Assembly: GCF_030406665.1 (NCBI RefSeq)
Contig: NZ_CP129121.1
Location: 3,410,001 to 3,474,000 of the forward strand
Direction of reading: 5' to 3'
Length of the DNA stretch: 64,000 nucleotides
DNA from: Halomonas halophila
GTDB taxonomy: Bacteria; Pseudomonadota; Gammaproteobacteria; Pseudomonadales; Halomonadaceae
Shown: positions 34,333-43,653 of the stretch, piece after piece
How the letters are laid out: each line of letters starts with the position of its first letter
Position numbering within the stretch: position 1 is the first letter of the stretch
The notes under the pieces: generated by a model
What the model saw: only the letters and a program-made list of their open reading frames with translations
What the model was told of the DNA's origin: nothing
The model's database searches: none
Made by a program: the position numbers and the translations under genes

Positions 34333-35223
34333 TCAGAGATACTGGAAGAGCGACATGCCCTTCATGTTGGCGAAGGTCTGCTGGGACGCCTGCAGACCGA
34401 CCTGACGCAGGCTGTATTCGGAGATCGCCTCGACGTAGTCGAGATCGACCAGATCGGACCGGGTCTGCTCGTAGTTCAGGGTGCGGTTGCTGCTGACGCC
34501 ATCCACCACGTCCAGCTCGTTGAGACGCGCCCCCATGGAGGCCCGCTCCGTCAGGACGGTATCCAGATGGTCGTCCAGGCTGTCCATCTCGACGCCCAGA
34601 TCGCCGCTTCCGGACTCCAGCTTGCCAATGGCCGACTCCAACGTGGTGAAGAGTGCGGCATCGTCGCCGTCGGCGCCGAAGATGTCGCCACCGCTGGCAC
34701 CCACCGGCATCAGGCGAGAAGCATCGATGCGCTGCTCGCGCACCTTGTCGTCTCCTTCATAAGTGACCGTGCCACCGCCCTGAACGAAGGGCGCCTCGTC
34801 GTCCTTGTAGCCGCCGAACAGATAGTTGCCATTGCCGTCGGCGGCGTTGGCCTGGCCAAGCAGGGTGTTGTAGACCCCTCTCAACTCATAGGCCACGGAC
34901 TGCCGGTCCGCCTCGCTGAGGGTGTCGTTGGCGCCCTGGATCAGCAGCGTCTTGGCGCTGGTGATCGAATCGCTGACGCTGTTGAGCACGCTCTCCGACT
35001 GTTCGAGGGCCGTTCGTGCACTGACTCGCGAATCGGTGTACTGCTCGGTAATGGCCAGCGACTGACTGACGCCCACGGCCCGAGCGGCCGCCTGGGGATC
35101 GTCGGACGGGCTCGTCACCCGGCGACCGCTGGCGATCTGCTGGCTGACGTCGTTGAACTTGGCCTGCTGCTGATTGAGCGAGCCGACGCTCTGATTGAAG
35201 ATGGTGAGGGTACTGATGCGCAT
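34333..35223 (-). CDS. flgL: Flagellar hook-filament junction protein FlgL (HAP3)
   Basis: A 296-residue junction protein of the flagellin superfamily. N-terminal helix pair (MRISTLTIFNQSVGSLNQQQ, QIASGRRVTSPSDDPQAAAR in parts) and C-terminal helix YVEAISEYSLRQVGLQASQQTF in part are conserved; the middle is variable. Follows flgK by 18 bases in a two-gene flgKL operon. Confidence 0.95.
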   Translation of the reverse strand: MRISTLTIFNQSVGSLNQQQAKFNDVSQQIASGRRVTSPSDDPQAAARAVGVSQSLAITEQYTDSRVSARTALEQSESVLNSVSDSITSAKTLLIQGANDTLSEADRQSVAYELRGVYNTLLGQANAADGNGNYLFGGYKDDEAPFVQGGGTVTYEGDDKVREQRIDASRLMPVGASGGDIFGADGDDAALFTTLESAIGKLESGSGDLGVEMDSLDDHLDTVLTERASMGARLNELDVVDGVSSNRTLNYEQTRSDLVDLDYVEAISEYSLRQVGLQASQQTFANMKGMSLFQYL

Positions 35224-35241
35224 CTCGTGAGACTCTCCCTA

Positions 35242-36885
35242 TCAACCGCGCAGACCGAGCACGGTGTCGAGCACCGAGGTGGCGGTATCGATGACCTTGG
35301 CGTTGGCCTGGTAGTACTGCTGGTAACGGATCAGGTTGGCCGCCTCTTCATCCAGGTTGACCCCGGACTCGGACTGCTGGACGGCCTCCAGCTGCTGGCT
35401 GAGCCCCTGCTGGGCCTCCAGATTGACCTGGACGATATTGGTCCGGTTGCCGACGTCGCTGACCAGGGAGGCATAGGCCTCGCTCAGCGAGGCCGAACCG
35501 CCCACCACGCTCTTCTGCTGAATATCCTGCAGGGCCAGGGCGTTCTCGTTGTTCCCAGAGCCGCCCCCCGGACCGGCCGCGGCGATCCTGTCGGTATCGC
35601 CGATGGCGCTCTCCAGGCCACCCGCGGCACGACGAACCGGCTGGACCACGAAGCGATCGTTGTCGGCCAGGCCGGCAGGATCGTCGAAGCTCAGGGTCAG
35701 GCCGCCGAAGCTCAGCTCGCCGCCGGCATAGTCGACGTCGGCGGCCTCCAGTACGGCCCCGGTGTCCTCGCGCATCACCTCGAAGGCCGGCGCCGCGGCG
35801 TCGGTGACGCGCACCGTATAGTCGGTGGCCTTGAGCTGATCGATGCTGTCGGCATCGAAGGCCGCCCCGGCGATCTCGGCGGTGCCCGTGTTGCGCTCGG
35901 CCGAGAAGGCTCGCGGCTCACCGATACTGAAGAACTCGCCGCCCGCGTCGCCGTTCAGGTCGATGCCTTCGGCATGCTGTCGGTTGACCGCCACCGCCAG
36001 CGAGACCGCCATCTGGCCGATCTGGTTCTGGGTCTTGTCCAGGGTCTCGGCTCGGAAGTCCATCAGCCCGCCCAGAGTCCCGCCGCTGATGGCGTCCTCG
36101 TCCAGGGCTCGGACGTTGCCGCTGGAGTCCGGATAGCCGACCACGGTGCGCTGAGGATCTTCCGGCGAGGCCATGGCTTCCAGCTTGAAGCTGCGATCGC
36201 CCATCACCAACGGCTGGCCATTGGGCAGGCTGACGTTGTAGGACTTGCCGTCCTGGATGTTGAGACGCAGGTCCATGCGCTCGCTGAGCTCGTGGACCAG
36301 CTGGTCGCGCTGGTTGAGCAGCGCATTGGGCGCCTCGCCCTGCTTGGCACGTGCCAGGGCGATCTCGCGGTTGATCGAGCCCAGCTGCTCGGTGGTGTTG
36401 TTGATCTGGGTGACCTCGTCCTCGATCTGGCCGTTGATGCCGTTCTGCATGTCCTGGAGGTAGCCGTCGAAGGAGCGGAACTGGGCGCTCAGGGTATCCG
36501 CCGAGCCGAGCACGCCCTGGCGGGCGGCCGGGTCGGAGGGTGCGCTGGCCAGGTCCTCCATCGAGGAGAAGAAGTCCTGCATCAGCGGCGAGAGCCCGGC
36601 GGCCTCGTCGGCCAGCAGGTTGTCGATCTGCTCCACCTGGGTGCCGTAGGTTTCCAGCGCGCTGGTCTTGCTGGTGGCGTCATTCAGCTGGTCGGCGACA
36701 TAGCGGTTGAACTGGCGCTGGATATCGTTGACCTGCACCCCGCCCGTGCCCGTGCCGCTCTCCCCCAGCACGGTCACCTCGCGGTTGTAGCCGGGCGTGT
36801 AGACGTTGCTGATGTTGTTGCTGGTGGACGCCAGGGCGTTCTGGGCGGCGTTGAGGCCGCTGAGGCCGGTGGAGAAGATGCTCAT
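35242..36885 (-). CDS. flgK: Flagellar hook-filament junction protein FlgK (HAP1)
   Basis: A 547-residue junction protein. The N-terminus IFSTGLSGLNAAQNALASTSNNISN in part and the C-terminus with NLIRYQQYYQANAKVIDTAT in part are the terminal helices shared with hook proteins. Preceded by its own FliA promoter and a hairpin after flgJ, so it begins a late operon flgKL. Confidence 0.96.
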   Translation of the reverse strand: MSIFSTGLSGLNAAQNALASTSNNISNVYTPGYNREVTVLGESGTGTGGVQVNDIQRQFNRYVADQLNDATSKTSALETYGTQVEQIDNLLADEAAGLSPLMQDFFSSMEDLASAPSDPAARQGVLGSADTLSAQFRSFDGYLQDMQNGINGQIEDEVTQINNTTEQLGSINREIALARAKQGEAPNALLNQRDQLVHELSERMDLRLNIQDGKSYNVSLPNGQPLVMGDRSFKLEAMASPEDPQRTVVGYPDSSGNVRALDEDAISGGTLGGLMDFRAETLDKTQNQIGQMAVSLAVAVNRQHAEGIDLNGDAGGEFFSIGEPRAFSAERNTGTAEIAGAAFDADSIDQLKATDYTVRVTDAAAPAFEVMREDTGAVLEAADVDYAGGELSFGGLTLSFDDPAGLADNDRFVVQPVRRAAGGLESAIGDTDRIAAAGPGGGSGNNENALALQDIQQKSVVGGSASLSEAYASLVSDVGNRTNIVQVNLEAQQGLSQQLEAVQQSESGVNLDEEAANLIRYQQYYQANAKVIDTATSVLDTVLGLRG

Positions 36886-36915
36886 GACAGATGTTCCCTT
36901 TTGCCGATTCTCTGG

Positions 36916-36942
36916 CTATCGGCCGCGGCGGGCCGGACTTGA
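36916..36942 (-). promoter_or_regulatory. FliA (sigma-28) promoter of flgKL
   Basis: On the minus strand TCAAGTCC (36942-36935), 11 bases, GCCGATAG (36923-36916). Same geometry as the flgM and flaG promoters. Transcription should start near 36909, 24 bases before flgK. Confidence 0.75.
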
Positions 36943-36959
36943 GGCCGAATGTCCTTGAG

Positions 36960-36980
36960 CCGGGGACTGAAAGCCCCCGG
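36960..36980 (-). terminator. Hairpin between flgJ and flgK
   Basis: CCGGGG (36960-36965) pairs with CCCCGG (36975-36980) across a 9-base loop, just upstream of the flgK promoter in transcription terms and past no coding sequence. There is no T run, so it may be a weak terminator or structural boundary. On the minus strand it lies before flgJ, not after it, so it could only stop transcription coming from flgKL-distal sequence; function is uncertain. Confidence 0.25.
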
Positions 36981-36991
36981 GAAAATGCCGA

Positions 36992-38008
36992 TCAGCGTGA
37001 CGCCAGTCGCTGGCCCTCGGGCAGTGGCCCCAGGGTGTCCATGACCGCGATCAGCTTGTCGGCATAGGCCGGGTCGGTGGCATAACCGCCGCGCTGCAGG
37101 GCCCGGGCCGCCTGGTCGGGCGTCGCGGCCGAACTGACGCCGGCATAGCGAGGATTGTCGCCGATCAGACGGGCGTAGTCGGCGAACGCTGCCTGGAAGG
37201 AGTCATAGACGCGGAAGCGATCGCGCACCGCCTGGCGACGGCCGTCGATCACCTCATGGGTCAGGATCTCGGTGGTCTCGCCCTGCCAGCGGCTGCCGGC
37301 CTTGATGCCGAACAGGTTATGGCTGTTGCCGCCGTCGGCGGTGGGAATCTCGCGCCGCCCCCAGCCGGTCTCCAGCGCCGCCTGGGCGAGGATCAGCTCG
37401 GCCGGCACGCCGCTCTCGCGGCTGGCCTCACGGGCCGGGCCGGCGAGCCTGGCTAGGAAGGCCTGAACGTGCTCGGGCCGGTCCGCCATCGCGGCCGGAT
37501 CCGCCACGGCGGACGCCGGCTCATCCACGCCGGTCTGAAGCGCCTCGAGGAAGGAGGTCGGCGCCGATGACGCGTCACCCTCGGCCCGCGCGCCAGTGTC
37601 CGGCTCGGCCATCAGCGCATCGGTCAGCGGGCGCGGCGTGCCGCGGGGAATCCCGGCGATCAGCGCCTCGATGTTGCGGTGACTCGAGGCCGAGGCATCG
37701 CGCCCGCCGACCGAGCCCTCGAGCTGGGCCACCAGCTGGTCGGCCAGCCCCAGGCCACGCTCGGCCACGCTCTGCGACCACTGCTTGTCGAGCATCTCCT
37801 GATACATGTCGCCGGCCTGGCTCTGGAGCAGCCCCGAGGTCGGCACCGCCTCGCGCATGCTCTTGACCATCATCTGCACGAACAGGGCCTCGAACTGCTG
37901 GGCGGCGCCCTTCAGGCCCTCGCCGGAATCATTGTGCTTGAGGCGCTCCAGGCCCTGGATGTCCAGGGCGAACTGGCCGCGGGCGGTGTCGGGAGCATCC
38001 AGGCTCAT
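36992..38008 (-). CDS. flgJ: Flagellar rod cap / peptidoglycan hydrolase FlgJ
   Basis: A 338-residue dual-domain protein. N-terminal rod-cap domain (about 20-105; GAAQQFEALFVQMMVKSMREA in part) and C-terminal glucosaminidase domain (about 190-335; GVPAELILAQAALETGWG with catalytic Glu, and NLFGIKAG). It opens the peptidoglycan for rod growth. The stop codon of flgI overlaps its start region (shared base at 38008). Full length, as in beta/gammaproteobacteria. Confidence 0.95.
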   Translation of the reverse strand: MSLDAPDTARGQFALDIQGLERLKHNDSGEGLKGAAQQFEALFVQMMVKSMREAVPTSGLLQSQAGDMYQEMLDKQWSQSVAERGLGLADQLVAQLEGSVGGRDASASSHRNIEALIAGIPRGTPRPLTDALMAEPDTGARAEGDASSAPTSFLEALQTGVDEPASAVADPAAMADRPEHVQAFLARLAGPAREASRESGVPAELILAQAALETGWGRREIPTADGGNSHNLFGIKAGSRWQGETTEILTHEVIDGRRQAVRDRFRVYDSFQAAFADYARLIGDNPRYAGVSSAATPDQAARALQRGGYATDPAYADKLIAVMDTLGPLPEGQRLASR

Positions 38009-39144
38009 CAGATGATCTCCAGTTCGGCGCGCAGCGAGCCCGCTTCCTTGAGGGCCTCGAGGATCGACATCAGGTCGTTGGGCGTGGCACCCAAGGAGTT
38101 GAGCGCGTCGACCACCTCCATCAGGTCCGCGCCCTCAACGACCTTGAGGGTGCCGGGCTGCTGCTGGATGCTGATCTCGGCATCCTGGGTCACCACGGTC
38201 TGGCCGTTGCCGAACGGGTTCGGCTGGCTGACGTCCACGTCGCTGTCGATGACGATCGACAGGTTGCCCTGGGCCACCGCTGCCCGGCGCAGGGCCACCT
38301 GGCCGTTGAGCACCACCGACCCGGTCCGCGAGTTGAGTACCACGCGGGCCGGTTCCTCGGTGGGCGTGACCTGGACGTTCTCGACCCGGGCCATGAAATT
38401 GACCCGCGCGTTGGGATCGAGTGGGCCGTCCAGGGCGATCACCCGGGCGTTGCGGGCCGAGGCCACGACACGACCGAACTCCTGGTTGATGGCGCTGACC
38501 GCCCGCTGGGCGGTGCCGAAGTCGTCGGTCTGGAGCTGCAGCTCGAGCAGTCCGCCGTTGGCGCCCAGGTCGAGGGGCACCTCGCGCTCCACGGTGGCGC
38601 CGTTGGCGATGCGCCCCCCGCCTTGCTGGTTGACCTGCACGCTGGAACCGCCGGCCGCCGCCCCCGCACCACCGACCAGCAGGTTGCCCTGGGCCAGGGC
38701 GTAGACGCTGCCGTCGGCGCCCTTCAGCGGGGTCATCAGCAGGGTGCCGCCGCGCAGGCTGTCGGCGTTGCCCACCGAGGACACCACCACGTCGAGGTTC
38801 TGCCCGGGGCGGGCGAAGGCCGGCATCTCGGCCGTGACCATCACCGCCGCCACGTTGCGCAGCTGCATGTTGGTGCCCGCCGGCACGGTGATGCCGAGCT
38901 GGGAGAGCATGTTGGTCAGGCTCTGGCCGGTGAAGGGCGCCTGGGTGGTGCGGTCGCCGGTGCCGTCGAGCCCAACCACCAGGCCGTAGCCGACCAGGGC
39001 GTTGTCGCGCACGCCGGCGAAGCTGGCCAGCTCTCGCAGTCGCTCGGCCTGGGCCGGCAGTGCCAACAGGATCATCGCCACGAAGGCCAGCCCGGAGGCC
39101 AGCCGCGGAAGTGCGCCCAGCGCGCGTCGAGTGCCGGTCATCAT
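38008..39144 (-). CDS. flgI: Flagellar P-ring protein FlgI
   Basis: A 378-residue periplasmic P-ring protein. A signal peptide (about residues 1-33, ending LPAQA-ER) is followed by the conserved RLRELASFAGVRDNALVGYGLVVGL in part and the C-terminal LNSLGATPNDLMSILEALKEAG in part. AGGAGAG precedes the double ATG start. In the flgBCDEFGHIJ operon. Confidence 0.96.
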   Translation of the reverse strand: MMTGTRRALGALPRLASGLAFVAMILLALPAQAERLRELASFAGVRDNALVGYGLVVGLDGTGDRTTQAPFTGQSLTNMLSQLGITVPAGTNMQLRNVAAVMVTAEMPAFARPGQNLDVVVSSVGNADSLRGGTLLMTPLKGADGSVYALAQGNLLVGGAGAAAGGSSVQVNQQGGGRIANGATVEREVPLDLGANGGLLELQLQTDDFGTAQRAVSAINQEFGRVVASARNARVIALDGPLDPNARVNFMARVENVQVTPTEEPARVVLNSRTGSVVLNGQVALRRAAVAQGNLSIVIDSDVDVSQPNPFGNGQTVVTQDAEISIQQQPGTLKVVEGADLMEVVDALNSLGATPNDLMSILEALKEAGSLRAELEII

Positions 39145-39153
39145 GCCACTCTC

Positions 39154-39837
39154 CTAGAAGGGCGAGACGTTGAGGAAGAAGCGCTGCAGCCAGCCCATGT
39201 GCTGCGCCTCGTTGATGTAGCCGTCGCCGACGTACTCGATGCGGGCGTCGGCCACCGAGGTCGAGGGCACGGTGTTCTCGCCGGTGATGTCGCGGGGATT
39301 GACCACCCCGCCGAAGCGGATGAACTCGGTGCCCTGGTTGATGGCGATCTGCTTCTCGCCGCGCACCCGCAGGTTGCCGTTGCCCAGCACGTCGATCACG
39401 GTCACGGTGATGGTGCCGGTGAAGGAGTTGTTGGCCTGGGAGCCACCGCCGCCCTGGAAGTCGCTCTCCCCGGAGACATCGAAGCCGTACTCCGCCAGGG
39501 TATCGAGGGCATCCGGCAGCTGGGCCAGCTCGAGGCTGGACGAGCCGTTGCGGTCGGCGTTCGAGCGGGCGTTCTTGCTGGCGCTGACCTGTTCGTCCAG
39601 CACGATGGTCAGGATGTCGCCGATCATCCGCGGACGACGATCCTCGAACAGCGGCTGATAACCGCTGCGCGGCTGGTAGATGGCCCCGTTGGCGCGCGCC
39701 ATCGGCCGCTCCGGAATCTCGATCCGCTCCTGCTCGCCGACCACCGAGGCGTGGGGAATCTGCGCACAGCCCCCCAACACCGCCAGTGCCACGACCAGCA
39801 GCCAGCGCCATGCACCACCCGGAATCATCCCGCTCAT
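39154..39837 (-). CDS. flgH: Flagellar L-ring lipoprotein FlgH
   Basis: A 227-residue outer-membrane L-ring protein with a signal peptide and lipobox VLGGC (Cys24). Conserved YQPLFEDRRPRMIGDILTIVL in part and the C-terminus AQHMGWLQRFFLNVSPF in part. The ATG at 39837 has GGAGGGCGAGG upstream; the longer open frame overlaps flgG and is discounted. Confidence 0.95.
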   Translation of the reverse strand: MSGMIPGGAWRWLLVVALAVLGGCAQIPHASVVGEQERIEIPERPMARANGAIYQPRSGYQPLFEDRRPRMIGDILTIVLDEQVSASKNARSNADRNGSSSLELAQLPDALDTLAEYGFDVSGESDFQGGGGSQANNSFTGTITVTVIDVLGNGNLRVRGEKQIAINQGTEFIRFGGVVNPRDITGENTVPSTSVADARIEYVGDGYINEAQHMGWLQRFFLNVSPF

Positions 39838-39865
39838 GCCCTCGCCCTCCGGTCCATCACTCGCC

Positions 39866-40648
39866 TCACAGCTGGGCCAGGCGCGAGAGCATCTCGTCGC
39901 TGGTCTGCACGGCCTTGCTGTTGATCTCGTAGGCACGCTGGGTCTGGATCATGCTGACCATTTCCTTGACCACGCTGACGTTGGAGGTCTCGACGTAGTT
40001 CTGCATGATGCTGCCGGTGCCGTTCATGCCGGGAATATCCTCGGTGCGCGGCCCGGAGGCGGTGGTCTCGGCATACAGATTGCCGCCGAGGCTCTCCAGC
40101 CCGGTGGGATTAACGAAGGTGGAGAGGGTGACCTGGCCGACTTCCTGAAGCTCGCTGTCGCCCGGCACCTTGACCGACACGATGCCATCCTCGCCGATGT
40201 TCACCGACAGGGCGTTCGGCGGGATGACGATGCCCGGCTCCAGTGGATAGCCGTTGGCGGTGACCATCTGGCCGTTCTGGTCCAGCTGGAAGCTGCCGTC
40301 ACGGGTGTAGGCGGTGGTGCCGTCCGGCATCATCACCTGGAAGAAGCCCCGGCCCTCGATGGCCAGGTCACGGCTGTTGCCGGTCTGCTCGAGCCCGCCC
40401 TGGGTGTGCAGGCGCTCGGTGGCCACCGGACGCACGCCGGTACCGACCTGCATGCCCGACGGCAGCCGGTCCTGGGCGTTGGTCTGAGCACCGGGCTGGC
40501 GCAGGTTCTGATACAGCAGGTCCTCGAACACCGCCCGGGACTGCTTGAAGCCGTTGGTGTTGACGTTGGCCAGGTTGTTGGAGATGACGTCCAGCTTGGT
40601 CTGCTGGGCCTCCAGGCCGGTCTTGGCCGTCCATAGTGACTTGATCAT
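39866..40648 (-). CDS. flgG: Flagellar distal rod protein FlgG
   Basis: A 260-residue distal rod protein, the usual length. Starts MIKSLWTAKTGLEAQQ with the SNNLANVNTNGFK motif; ends EINSKAVQTSDEMLSRLAQL in part. Lies 25 bases after flgF. Confidence 0.97.
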   Translation of the reverse strand: MIKSLWTAKTGLEAQQTKLDVISNNLANVNTNGFKQSRAVFEDLLYQNLRQPGAQTNAQDRLPSGMQVGTGVRPVATERLHTQGGLEQTGNSRDLAIEGRGFFQVMMPDGTTAYTRDGSFQLDQNGQMVTANGYPLEPGIVIPPNALSVNIGEDGIVSVKVPGDSELQEVGQVTLSTFVNPTGLESLGGNLYAETTASGPRTEDIPGMNGTGSIMQNYVETSNVSVVKEMVSMIQTQRAYEINSKAVQTSDEMLSRLAQL

Positions 40649-40673
40649 TCTGGTTCCCTCATGTTCGTTCGGC

Positions 40674-41426
40674 TCAGCTCAGCGAGAGCAGGCTGTTGGC
40701 CCGCTGATCGTTCTCGTCGGCGGTGCTCATGACCTTGGTCTGCATCTCGTAACGGCGCGCCACGTCGATCATCGACACCATGGTCTCCACCGGATTGACG
40801 TTGCTGCCCTCGAGCGCACCGCTGATCAGCTTGGCATCGTCATCCGCCGGCAGCAGGCCGGGCTGGCCGTCCTGGCCGGGGGGGCGAAAGAGGCCATCGA
40901 CGCCGCGCTCCAACCCATCGGGCCCCGGCGTGGCCAGCTTGAGGCGACCCACCGGCACCAGGGCGTCGGGCCCCTGGCCGGGGGCGATGGCACTGATCGT
41001 GCCGTCGGCGCCCAGCGAGACCTGCGCGCCCAGGGGCACCTGGACGGGGCCGCCCTCGCCGATCACCGGATGGCCGGCGCTGCGCAGCAGACCGTCGCCA
41101 TCGACCTGGAGGTCGCCGCGGCGGGTGTAGGCCTCGGTGCCGTCGGGGGCCTGGACGGCGAGCCAGGCATCGCCCTTCATCGCCACGTCCAGGGTGCGGC
41201 CGGTGCGGGTCATCGGGCCAGACGAGGTATCGGCGCCCGGCGTGGATGCCGCCACCGAGGCGCGAGTGTCCAGGCGCCCGTCGCCCTCCACCGGCACCGC
41301 GCGCATCGCATGCAGCTGGGCGCGAAAGCCGGTGGTCGAGGCGTTGGCCAGGTTGTGGCTGACCACCGCCTGCTGCTCCATGCTCTGGCGCGCGCCGCTC
41401 ATGGCGGTATAGAGGATGCGATCCAT
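40674..41426 (-). CDS. flgF: Flagellar proximal rod protein FlgF
   Basis: A 250-residue rod protein: MDRILYTAMSGARQSMEQQAVVSHNLAN in part at the N-terminus and a C-terminal MVSMIDVARRYEMQTKVM in part. Standard length. Between flgE and flgG in the rod/hook operon. Confidence 0.96.
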   Translation of the reverse strand: MDRILYTAMSGARQSMEQQAVVSHNLANASTTGFRAQLHAMRAVPVEGDGRLDTRASVAASTPGADTSSGPMTRTGRTLDVAMKGDAWLAVQAPDGTEAYTRRGDLQVDGDGLLRSAGHPVIGEGGPVQVPLGAQVSLGADGTISAIAPGQGPDALVPVGRLKLATPGPDGLERGVDGLFRPPGQDGQPGLLPADDDAKLISGALEGSNVNPVETMVSMIDVARRYEMQTKVMSTADENDQRANSLLSLS

Positions 41427-41443
41427 GACTCAGCCTCCCGGGC

Positions 41444-42862
41444 TTAGCGGCTCAGGTTGATGGCGGCCTGCAGGACCTCGTCCTGGGTGGAGATGGTCTG
41501 GGAATTGGCCTGGTAGGCCCGCTGGGTGACGATCATGTCGACCAGCTCGCTGGCCAGGTCCACGTTGGAGGTCTCGATCGCTCCCGAGGTGATGGTGCCC
41601 AGCACGCCGGTACCGGCCTCGCCGACCAGCTCCTGGCCCGACGCCGCGGTGGAGCGCCAGGCGTTGTCGCCGACCGCCTCGAGCCCTTCCGGGTTGCGGA
41701 AGTTGGCCAGGGCGATCTGGCCGGCCGGTATCGACTGCTCGTTGGCGTAGTTGCGCATCACGGTTCCGTCGTCCTGAATGGAGATGCCCACCAGGGCCCC
41801 GGAGGTGTAGCCATCCTGGGTCAGGGAGTTGGTCGCGGAGGTATTGCCGAACTGGGTGGAGCCGGTGATATCGAGAGCGAACGCCATATCGGCCGGGCCG
41901 GCGCCAAGCGGCGTCGTATTGTCAGCGGTCACGTTGATGGCCGGCATGTTGCCCACGTTTGCCGCTGCGCCATTGATGGTCTCCAGCTGACCATTGGTGT
42001 CGAAGGCCACCGTGAAGTCGTTGGCGGCGTTGTAATGGCCATCCATGGCCACCTTGGCGTTCCAGGTATTAGCTTCTTCGACCGGCGAGAGGTCAGCCGC
42101 GGCAGGCTGTGGTGTCAAGGCCGTCCCCCCTTGGTCCTCGTACGTACCACCGTTGTCATAGACACGATTGCCGGTAGAAGCATCGAGGAACACATCGCGA
42201 GGGGTAGCCTGGCTGTTATCGACCAGCTGCGCCTTCTGGTAGTAGACGGTGACGTTGCGCGGATTGCCCAGCGAGTCGTAGACCGCGAAGTTGTTCGAGA
42301 ACTGATAGTCGAGGGTCTGCTCGGTGCCCGCCGGGTCCGTCATGTCGGTCGAGACCGTGGCCTGGCTGAGTCCTTCACCGACCGTCTCACGCGCATCCAG
42401 GTTGAAGGAGGTCGCGACATTGGCCGTCGCACTGGCCGGCATGTCGTCGGCGGGCACCTGAATCACCTCGGGCTGGCCGCCGGCCTGGACCTCATTCGCG
42501 GCATTGAGCCCGTAGCCCATGATCCGTGCGCCCTGGGCATTTTCCAGGTAGCCGTCGGCGGTCATGGACAGCTGACCGTTGCGCGAGTACACCACTTCGC
42601 CTTCCTGCTGGAAGCGATAGAAGCCGTCGCCGCTGATCGCCAGGTCCAGGTTGCGGCCGGTGTTCTCTATATTGCCGTCGCTGAAGTCCTGCAGCACGGC
42701 CGAGACCTGTGTACCCAGGCCGGTGGAGCCGGCATAGATATCGGCGAACTGGGCGCCGGAGCTCTTGTAGCCCACGGTCTGGGAGTTGGCGATGTTGTTG
42801 CCCAGCACGTCGAGGCTGGAGGAGGCGGCGTTCAGGCCGCTGAGCGCTTGTGAGAAGCCCAT
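41444..42862 (-). CDS. flgE: Flagellar hook protein FlgE
   Basis: A 472-residue hook protein. Conserved ends: MGFSQALSGLNAASSSLDVLGNNIANSQT in part, and the C-terminal VDMIVTQRAYQANSQTI. The middle (about residues 130-330, bases 41880-42480) has visibly lower GC and more mixed codons than its neighbours, fitting the fast-changing outer hook domains. Longer than the enteric FlgE of about 400 residues. Confidence 0.95.
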   Translation of the reverse strand: MGFSQALSGLNAASSSLDVLGNNIANSQTVGYKSSGAQFADIYAGSTGLGTQVSAVLQDFSDGNIENTGRNLDLAISGDGFYRFQQEGEVVYSRNGQLSMTADGYLENAQGARIMGYGLNAANEVQAGGQPEVIQVPADDMPASATANVATSFNLDARETVGEGLSQATVSTDMTDPAGTEQTLDYQFSNNFAVYDSLGNPRNVTVYYQKAQLVDNSQATPRDVFLDASTGNRVYDNGGTYEDQGGTALTPQPAAADLSPVEEANTWNAKVAMDGHYNAANDFTVAFDTNGQLETINGAAANVGNMPAINVTADNTTPLGAGPADMAFALDITGSTQFGNTSATNSLTQDGYTSGALVGISIQDDGTVMRNYANEQSIPAGQIALANFRNPEGLEAVGDNAWRSTAASGQELVGEAGTGVLGTITSGAIETSNVDLASELVDMIVTQRAYQANSQTISTQDEVLQAAINLSR

Positions 42863-42935
42863 GTCGTGTTATCCCTGCGTTATCGAATCATGAAAGGTGC
42901 TGAGCCGACCCGCCCCTCGAACCGGCCCCGACGCA

Positions 42936-43649
42936 TCACAGAATCTGCTTGATGTCCCCAAGCCCCACCTGGCCGTAGACGGCGCCGAGGTCGAGCCGGA
43001 CATCACCGTCCGGGGACGGCGTGACGCTGTTGACCATGGCGTAGTTGAGCGACTCGACCGATACCGGGCTGTCGCCCTGGCTGGCTTCGACGCGGAACTG
43101 GTAGGCACCATCGGCGGCGACCTGGCCGTCGCTGGTCTTGCCGTCCCAGCTGAAGGACTGCACGCCGGCGTCCATGGCCCCCAGGTCATAGGCATTGACC
43201 ACCTGACCGGCGCCGTTGGTGACGGTCACCTTGACCCGGTCGGCCGGGGCGGCCAGCTCGACGCCCATGGGCGTGGTGGTCACGTCACCCGCATCGTTCT
43301 GGTCGAGCAGCACCCGGTTGCCGGGCACCATCACGCCCTGCCCGATCAGCGCCGTGGCCTGCAGCGTGCGCCCGGCGTCGATCTGGCTGGTGATCTCGGA
43401 CAGCGAGTCGTTGAGCTTCTCGATGCCGCTGACGGTGTTGATCTGCGCCAGCTGGGAGGTCATCTCCTCGTTTTTCATCGGATCCATCGGATCCTGGTTC
43501 TTAAGCTGGGTCACCAGCATGGTCATGAAGTTGTTGCGCAGCTCGTCGGACTGGGCAGACGTCAGCCCCGAGCCGCCGCCGGCCCGGTTCGCCCCGGAGG
43601 CGCCGCCATTGAGGCCGTTGAGCACGCCGGAATCGATGGTGGATGCCAT
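42936..43649 (-). CDS. flgD: Flagellar hook cap protein FlgD
   Basis: A 237-residue hook-capping protein. N-terminal LRNNFMTMLVTQLKNQDPMDPMKNEEMTSQLAQ in part is the FlgD hallmark; Ig-like and tudor-like domains follow (VTVTNGAGQVVNAYDLG, FSWDGKTSDG). Required for hook assembly. Follows flgC by 4 bases. Confidence 0.95.
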   Translation of the reverse strand: MASTIDSGVLNGLNGGASGANRAGGGSGLTSAQSDELRNNFMTMLVTQLKNQDPMDPMKNEEMTSQLAQINTVSGIEKLNDSLSEITSQIDAGRTLQATALIGQGVMVPGNRVLLDQNDAGDVTTTPMGVELAAPADRVKVTVTNGAGQVVNAYDLGAMDAGVQSFSWDGKTSDGQVAADGAYQFRVEASQGDSPVSVESLNYAMVNSVTPSPDGDVRLDLGAVYGQVGLGDIKQIL

Positions 43650-43653
43650 GGGA

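Noticed and set aside
33508..36942. A 1144-codon plus-strand open frame across fliR, flgL and flgK
   Set aside because: Past fliR it is antisense to clear flgL and flgK genes, has no family features and is typical of shadow frames in GC-rich DNA.
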